From an uncultured Ruminococcus sp. (GTDB lineage: Bacteria; Bacillota; Clostridia; Oscillospirales; Ruminococcaceae), in assembly GCA_902772615.1 (NCBI GenBank), contig CACYBC010000205.1:1-9241 (forward strand): a DNA stretch of 9,241 nucleotides, in the 5' to 3' direction. The stretch's first letter is position 1; each line of letters starts with the position of its first letter. A program made the position numbers and the translations under genes. The notes beneath the pieces are model-generated. The model had not been told where the DNA came from. It saw only the letters and a program-made list of their open reading frames with translations, and did no database searches. Below, one piece after another: positions 5,296 through 9,241 of this stretch.

Positions 5296-6921
5296 TCAAT
5301 ACATTCCGCCCATGCCGCCTGCTGCGGGTGCTGCCGGTTCCGGTTCCGGAATGTCGGCTACCAGGGATTCTGTCGTAAGCACCATTGATGCCACAGAGGC
5401 TGCATTCTGGAGCGCACTGCGTGAGACCTTGGCAGGATCGACGATTCCGAGGTCGATCATGTTTCCGAATTCACCGCTGGAGATGTTCAGGCCGTATCCA
5501 GTCTTTCCGCTGCGTTTGATCTCATCGATCACTACAGAACCTTCCAGTCCTGCATTCTCGCAGATCTGGCGGATCGGGGACTCAAGAGCCTTGACTATGA
5601 TGTTCGCTCCTGTCTTCTCATCGCCTGTAAGAGCTTCGGCTGCCTTCTGGACCGCGGGGATCGCATTGATGAATACTACTCCGCCGCCTGCTACGACGCC
5701 TTCTTCGACAGCGGCTTTGGTCGCTGAGAGCGCGTCTTCCAGACGCATCTTCTTTTCTTTCATCTCAACTTCGGTCGCAGCACCGACGCGGATGACTGCT
5801 ACACCGCCAGACAGCTTTGCGAGACGCTCCTGGAGCTTCTCTTTGTCATAATCGGAAGTGGTATTCTCGATCTCCTGACGGATCTGAGCCACACGAGCTG
5901 CGATCTCATTGGGATCGCCGTGGCCGCCCATGATGATGGTGCTGTCCTTCTTGCACTGGACCTTATCGGCTCTGCCGAGATCTGAGAGCTGTGCGTCCTT
6001 GAGGGTCAGGCCGACTTCCTCACTGATGACCTTGCCGCCGGTGAGGATCGCGATATCACGCAGCATCTCCTTGCGGCGGTCGCCGTAGCCGGGGGCTTTT
6101 GCAGCGCAGCACACAAATGTTCCGCGCAGTCTGTTGACTATGATGTTCGCAAGAGCATCGCTCTCTACATCCTCAGCGATGATCATGAGCTTTCTGCCTG
6201 CCTGTACGATCTGCTCGAGCAGAGGCAGGATCTCCTGTATGCTGCTGATCTTCTTATCTGTGATGAGGATAAGAGCATCATCAAGAACAGCTTCCATCTT
6301 TTCTGCGTCGGTCACGAGATAGGGGCTGATGTAGCCGTTGCTGAACTGCATTCCTTCCACTACTTCGGAATACGTCTCGGCGGTCTTGCTCTCTTCGATG
6401 GTGATGACACCGTCATTTGAGACTTTCTCCATTGCATCAGCGATCATGTCGCCGATGGACTCGTCGCCAGCTGAGATAGTAGCTACTCTGGCTATATCCT
6501 TTGAGCCGTTGACCTGCTGTGCAGCTTCCTTGATGCTCTCGACTGCAGCATCGACTGCCGTCTGGATACCCTTCTTGAGGACCATGGGGTTTGCACCTGC
6601 GGAGACGTTCTTCATGCCTTCGCGGACGATCTCCTGAGCGAGAAGTGTCGCCGTTGTGGTTCCGTCGCCGGCTGCATCGTTAGTCTTTGTCGATGCCTCT
6701 TTAATGAGCTGTGCGCCCATATTCTCGAAACGGTCTTCCAGTTCGATCTCCTTGGCGATCGTTACACCGTCATTGGTGATCAGAGGAGTGCCGTATCTCT
6801 TGTCAAGAACAACGTTCCTGCCCTTGGGGCCAAGGGTGATCTTTACTGTGTTCGCAAGTTTGTCAATACCGGCCTGAAGGCTCTTGCGCGCTTCCTCGCC
6901 GTACTTAAGATCTTTAGCCAT
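5296..6921 (-). CDS. groEL: chaperonin GroEL (60 kDa)
   Basis: Double-ring ATP-driven folding chamber that works with the GroES lid in the cytoplasm. 541 residues, full length. Landmarks: start MAKDLKYGEEARKSL; ITLGPKGRNVVLD (28-40); NDGVTIAKEIELED; the ATP-site NDAAGDGTTTATLLA (81-95, with Asp86 corresponding to E. coli Asp87); the RLEDALSATKAAVEEGVVAGGG region carrying the second catalytic Asp; and the flexible GGMGGMY tail. Start: ATG 6919-6921 is fixed by the family N-terminus and by GAGGTG (6930-6935). The open frame extends further upstream over groES but has no ribosome site. It follows groES by 20 bases in a CIRCE-controlled operon and ends in TGA before a terminator. No anomalies seen. 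Confidence 0.98.
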   Translation of the reverse strand: MAKDLKYGEEARKSLQAGIDKLANTVKITLGPKGRNVVLDKRYGTPLITNDGVTIAKEIELEDRFENMGAQLIKEASTKTNDAAGDGTTTATLLAQEIVREGMKNVSAGANPMVLKKGIQTAVDAAVESIKEAAQQVNGSKDIARVATISAGDESIGDMIADAMEKVSNDGVITIEESKTAETYSEVVEGMQFSNGYISPYLVTDAEKMEAVLDDALILITDKKISSIQEILPLLEQIVQAGRKLMIIAEDVESDALANIIVNRLRGTFVCCAAKAPGYGDRRKEMLRDIAILTGGKVISEEVGLTLKDAQLSDLGRADKVQCKKDSTIIMGGHGDPNEIAARVAQIRQEIENTTSDYDKEKLQERLAKLSGGVAVIRVGAATEVEMKEKKMRLEDALSATKAAVEEGVVAGGGVVFINAIPAVQKAAEALTGDEKTGANIIVKALESPIRQICENAGLEGSVVIDEIKRSGKTGYGLNISSGEFGNMIDLGIVDPAKVSRSALQNAASVASMVLTTESLVADIPEPEPAAPAAGGMGGMY

Positions 6922-6941
6922 TATCAATTCACCTCGTTTAA

Positions 6942-7229
6942 TTAGTCTTCCACTCTGGCCAGAATATCGTTCTGACGCACGATGATGCACTTATCATCAC
7001 CGATCTTGACTTCGGTCCCGGCATACTTGCCAATGATGACCTTGTCGCCGACCTCAACAACCATATCTACATCGAATCCGTCGACCATTCCGCCGGGTCC
7101 GACAGCGACTACCTCTGCGACCTGCGGTTTCTCTGCCGCTGTCTCAGTGAGGATGATGCCGCTCTTTGTGGTGGTTTCAGCTTCGCACATTTTCAGAACC
7201 ACACGATCGAAAAGAGGAATAAGTTCCAT
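6942..7229 (-). CDS. groES: co-chaperonin GroES (10 kDa)
   Basis: Heptameric lid of the GroEL chamber; 95 residues, standard length. PLFDRVVLK (5-13) is the conserved opening. The mobile loop (about 16-34) contains the GroEL-contacting GIIL (24-27), and VAVGPGG (41-47) and GDKVIIGKYAGTEVKI (61-76) follow. ATG 7227-7229 is preceded by AAGGAG (7240-7245). It is first in the groES-groEL operon. CIRCE and its promoter lie directly upstream, so expression should rise on heat or protein-folding stress when HrcA is inactivated. Confidence 0.98.
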   Translation of the reverse strand: MELIPLFDRVVLKMCEAETTTKSGIILTETAAEKPQVAEVVAVGPGGMVDGFDVDMVVEVGDKVIIGKYAGTEVKIGDDKCIIVRQNDILARVED

Positions 7230-7262
7230 ATTTAATACGCTCCTTGCATTTATTCATTTTGT

Positions 7263-7289
7263 TTGGCACTCGTTGTTCCTGAGTGCTAA
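7263..7289. promoter_or_regulatory. CIRCE element (HrcA operator)
   Basis: TTGGCACTC, 9 bases, GAGTGCTAA: this matches the CIRCE consensus TTAGCACTC-N9-GAGTGCTAA with one mismatch, in the left arm on the plus strand. It lies between the groES promoter -10 box and the groES ribosome site, the usual position for HrcA repression of groESL. Confidence 0.96.
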
Positions 7290-7293
7290 AACT

Positions 7294-7321
7294 ATTGTAC
7301 TATTATTTTCTGCAAATGCAA
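7294..7321 (-). promoter_or_regulatory. promoter of groES-groEL
   Basis: On the minus strand TTGCAT (7316-7321), a 16-base AT-rich spacer and TACAAT (7294-7299). The expected transcription start falls at the edge of CIRCE, so HrcA binding would block it directly. Confidence 0.72.
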
Positions 7322-7350
7322 TACCTTTTTTCAAAAAAAGAGGACTCGTT

Positions 7351-7881
7351 TTACCTGTCATCCTGATCATATTCTTCCTGACCGCGTATCCTGCAAAGGT
7401 AAGGTTCAAGCACCCTGAGCACGTAAGCAGTCACAGTTCCCATAACCAGGCCGCTTATGATGAGCACAGGCGCATAGTACATCGCAGCGGAACTTTTTAT
7501 CATCACGCACTCTGCCGCCAGCTGTCCGAGATTGTGCGCCACTGCGCCAATGACGCTAATGATCCCGCTGCTCTATCCCAGTTTCAGCGCAGCAGTCATC
7601 ATCACGACAGACAGCAATCCTCCGGTGAGGCTCAGGATGCCTGCCGCCGGTCCCCTCGTAACAAACGCAAAAAGCCCTTTCAGGACTGCTATAAGAGCTG
7701 CCTCACCGATACCCACCGAAAACAGGCAGAACATCGTAACTATGTTCGACAGTCCCAGTCTGATGCCCGGGATCATGGGAAAAGGAGAAGGGATCAGCGT
7801 CTCGATCAGCTGCATGACAAGAGCAAGCGAGAAAAGGAGTCCTGTTCCCGCTGTCTTTCTGATCCTGGCACTGTTTCTCAC
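7351..7881 (-). pseudogene. Gx-transporter family gene (Hpre_diP_synt_I-like) interrupted by an in-frame TAG
   Basis: Small multi-helix membrane protein family, historically named heptaprenyl diphosphate synthase component I and often next to apbE and FMN-binding protein genes. As one frame it spans 176 codons, a normal family length. Codon 103 (7573-7575) is TAG. Before it lie 102 residues with the hallmark PGIRLGLSNIVTMF (38-51) and a GGLLSVVMM helix. After it, in the same frame with no gap, comes SSGIISVIGAVAHNLGQL, the most conserved family motif, and a last helix pair to a TAA at 7351. No ribosome site precedes the second half, so two separate genes are unlikely. The start GTG (7879-7881) overlaps the apbE stop as GTGA and has GAGGT just upstream, so it is translationally coupled to apbE. 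Alternatives are a sequencing error or stop-codon readthrough. Confidence 0.85.
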
Positions 7882-8933
7882 CCTACTACCTCTAATTCAT
7901 ATCCTTCTGCGACGCTGCCGGGAACTATCCGGTCTGTCAGATCCTCGCTTACATAGATCACGCCGGAGGTGTCTATAGCCATACCGCTTATCTCCCCGGA
8001 AGCAAGGGCATCGAGCGTTCGGTCTATTCCCATGACATAGTAAGCGGTAGACATACAGTCCGCGACGACGGGGTCTTCACAAATGACCGTCACGCTCTTC
8101 AGGTCCTTCTCGGAACAGTCTCCGGTGCGAGGATCTATGATGTGGCAGTATCGCACTCCTTCTTCAAAAAAGAATCTCTCGTAGCTGCCTGATGTTGACA
8201 GCACTGTGTTTTCAAGGACGACTGTTACGACAGAAGAATTGCTGTTCTCATCCGGACATCTGATGCCGACCTTGTAGCCGCTGCCGTCCTGTCCGCTTCC
8301 GAGCAACAGCACGTTGCCTCCGAGCGATATTATCCCTTCTGTGCAGTTTGCCCTGTAAGCCGCCATACTCAGTTCATTAAGCGCATATCCTTTCGCTATG
8401 GCCCCGAGATCCAGCTTCTGACCCTCTCCAGCGCGCACATAATACTTGTTATCCTCACAGTAAAGAACTGTCTTTCCGTATCCCACTGACTTCAGGCATT
8501 CAGTGAGTTCCCCCGGGTCGGGAACGTGCGGTACGCTGCCGAATCCCCACAGATCCGAAAGCGCACCTACAGTGGGATCAAAGCTTCCGCCGGTCTCCTC
8601 AGCCAGCCTGAGTGCACGGTAAATAAATGCATAAGTATCCTCCGACACTTCCACGGGAGCGCCTGCGTTTTCATTTATCCTGGCTATCTCGGAGGACGGA
8701 TCGAACCTGTTGAACAATTCTTCACATCTCTTCACCGCAGCCTCCATCATCCTGACAGCCCTCTCAGGTCTGGAACATCTTATGTCATAAGAGACATAAG
8801 TATCCATGTGGAACGTTACTGCAGCATAACTGCGCAGGCGCATGACGTACACCGTCATTCCTGCGGCGAATGCCAGAACTATGGCAGTCAATATCACTGC
8901 GATCCTGTACCTGTTTCTCACAGTATTACTCAT
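7878..8933 (-). CDS. apbE: FAD:protein FMN transferase ApbE, membrane-anchored
   Basis: Transfers FMN from FAD, through a phosphoester bond, onto Thr/Ser of extracytoplasmic redox proteins. 351 residues, full length. A hydrophobic helix at about 10-30 with no lipobox Cys suggests a signal anchor rather than the lipoprotein form. Family motifs in order: HMDTYVSYDI (42-51), ELFNRFDPSSEIARIN (72-87), GGSFDPTVGALSDLWGFG (115-132), LDLGAIAKGYALN (174-186), SLGGNV (203-208), STSGSYERFF (246-255), HIIDPRTG (264-271) and the metal-site ADCMSTA (291-297). All key residues are present, so it should be active. The start is uncertain: ATG 8931-8933 has GAGAGG touching it with no spacer, while GTG 8919-8921 would have a 12-base spacer. 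It is divergent from a probable FMN-binding lipoprotein, a likely substrate or relative of its substrate, and is followed by the broken Gx gene. Confidence 0.95.
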   Translation of the reverse strand: MSNTVRNRYRIAVILTAIVLAFAAGMTVYVMRLRSYAAVTFHMDTYVSYDIRCSRPERAVRMMEAAVKRCEELFNRFDPSSEIARINENAGAPVEVSEDTYAFIYRALRLAEETGGSFDPTVGALSDLWGFGSVPHVPDPGELTECLKSVGYGKTVLYCEDNKYYVRAGEGQKLDLGAIAKGYALNELSMAAYRANCTEGIISLGGNVLLLGSGQDGSGYKVGIRCPDENSNSSVVTVVLENTVLSTSGSYERFFFEEGVRYCHIIDPRTGDCSEKDLKSVTVICEDPVVADCMSTAYYVMGIDRTLDALASGEISGMAIDTSGVIYVSEDLTDRIVPGSVAEGYELEVVG

Positions 8934-8970
8934 CCTCTCAGGGGTTATATGGCAACATACCCAAACAAAC

Positions 8971-8989
8971 TGTTAACTATATGTTAACA
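8971..8989. promoter_or_regulatory. perfect 19-bp inverted repeat, putative operator in the apbE/lipoprotein divergent region
   Basis: TGTTAAC (8971-8977), TATAT, GTTAACA (8983-8989). It overlaps the proposed apbE -10 box and lies 13 bases left of the lipoprotein -35 box. Related half-sites TGACAAT (9003-9009) and TAACAAT (9013-9019) fall within the lipoprotein promoter, 18 and 28 bases from TAACAAT at 8985-8991. A dimeric regulator controlling both genes is a reasonable inference. The half-site resembles that of clostridial Rex, but the spacing is wider. Confidence 0.6.
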
Positions 8990-9008
8990 ATACCCAAAGA
9001 ATTGACAA
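8981..9008 (-). promoter_or_regulatory. possible apbE promoter
   Basis: On the minus strand TTGTCA (9003-9008), a 16-base gap and TAACAT (8981-8986). The -35 box overlaps, on the opposite strand, the -35 box of the lipoprotein promoter, and the -10 box lies inside the inverted repeat. An alternative TATAAC just upstream of the ATG would give a nearly leaderless transcript. Confidence 0.35.
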
Positions 9009-9030
9009 TCGGTAACAATCTGATTATAAT
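9002..9030 (+). promoter_or_regulatory. consensus sigma-A promoter of the lipoprotein gene
   Basis: TTGACA (9002-9007), exactly 17 bases, TATAAT (9025-9030): a perfect match in both hexamers and spacing. The start of transcription should fall near 9037, just ahead of AAGGAG (9044-9049). Such a strong core promoter normally implies high expression or repressor control. Confidence 0.93.
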
Positions 9031-9055
9031 ACTTCCATAGCAAAAGGAGAATAAC

Positions 9056-9241
9056 ATGAAACGCATTATAGCATTTTTGCTCGTCATCACATGTATCTCA
9101 TGTCTGACGGCGTGCAGTTCTTCGAAGCTGATCCCCAACGGAACATATCATATTGAATATGACAGCAGCGATGCTACCGGTTATATCGATTTCGTTGAAG
9201 TCACCTTTGAGAACGGCAAGATCACAGACGTCAAGATGGAC
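9056..9241 (+). CDS. lipoprotein, probable FMN-binding (PplA-like) extracytosolic flavoprotein, N-terminal part (runs off right edge)
   Basis: 62 codons are visible. MKRIIAFLLVITCISCLTAC is a lipoprotein signal peptide with lipobox LTAC; Cys20 would be lipidated, and a second Cys (16) lies inside the signal. The mature part continues SSSKLIPNGTYHIEYDS and then GYIDFVEVTFENGKITDVKMD. The pattern NGTY..(8-12)..GY..V.VT.ENGKITDVK is typical of the repeats in FMN-binding lipoproteins such as Listeria PplA, which ApbE flavinylates. The flavin attachment site would lie beyond the edge, so the assignment rests on this opening and on the divergent apbE. ATG 9056-9058 has AAGGAG (9044-9049) at 6 bases and a perfect promoter. 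A plain lipoprotein of unknown role is the alternative. Confidence 0.8.
   Translation, partial: MKRIIAFLLVITCISCLTACSSSKLIPNGTYHIEYDSSDATGYIDFVEVTFENGKITDVKMD

Noticed and set aside
7351..7542. The 3' half of the Gx gene as an independent small gene starting at GTG/ATG-like codon 7542
   Set aside because: No Shine-Dalgarno precedes it, the family motif begins before that codon, and the frame is continuous with the 5' half apart from one TAG.
6982..7956. Long plus-strand open frame across groES, CIRCE and the Gx gene
   Set aside because: It is antisense to groES, the groESL promoter and Gx, has a low-complexity composition unlike any family, and no ribosome site. It is a shadow of the real genes.
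8971..8989. Canonical Rex operator
   Set aside because: The clostridial Rex consensus as I recall it is TTGTTAA-N4-TTAACAA. Here the same arms are separated by 7 bases, so I report a Rex-like inverted repeat, not a Rex site.

Overview
The window looks like a chromosome segment of an anaerobic Gram-positive bacterium, most likely a clostridial Bacillota. The reasons are strong AGGAGG-type ribosome binding sites, GTG starts, a CIRCE/HrcA element in front of groESL, a lipoprotein with a Gram-positive style lipobox, and gene families common in gut and rumen Clostridia (ApbE/Gx/FMN-binding proteins and CxxCG repeat surface proteins). No phage, transposon, CRISPR, tRNA or rRNA signal is visible. 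The genus cannot be told from the sequence.

Left part, all minus strand: the N-terminal 189 residues of a MATE-family exporter (1-569, running off the left edge); a terminator; an orphan sugar-type ABC ATPase (739-1542) with its own near-consensus promoter; a terminator; then a two-gene operon made of a membrane-anchored extracellular Cys-rich repeat protein (4102 to 2495) and a small MscS-type mechanosensitive channel (2464 to 1706). A 20-bp inverted repeat abuts the -10 box of this operon.

Centre: a diacylglycerol-kinase-family lipid kinase on the plus strand (4277-5182) converges on groESL across a bidirectional terminator. groES (7229 to 6942) and groEL (6921 to 5296) form the classical HrcA-controlled chaperonin operon, with CIRCE just downstream of a sigma-A type promoter.

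Right part: apbE (8933 to 7878) overlaps, at GTGA, a Gx-transporter-family gene (7881 to 7351) that is cut by an in-frame TAG. Divergent from apbE is a lipoprotein gene (9056 to the right edge) that resembles FMN-binding lipoproteins of the PplA type and has a perfect TTGACA-N17-TATAAT promoter. ApbE covalently attaches FMN to extracytoplasmic proteins, so these three genes read as part of a flavin-based extracytosolic electron-transfer locus. The shared intergenic region carries a perfect 19-bp inverted repeat and overlapping -35 boxes.

The least explained items are the nine-module C-X9-C-X2-C-X12/13-H repeat protein coupled to the MscS channel, the in-frame TAG in the Gx gene, and the fact that the repeat gene itself ends in TAG with an open frame running straight into mscS.
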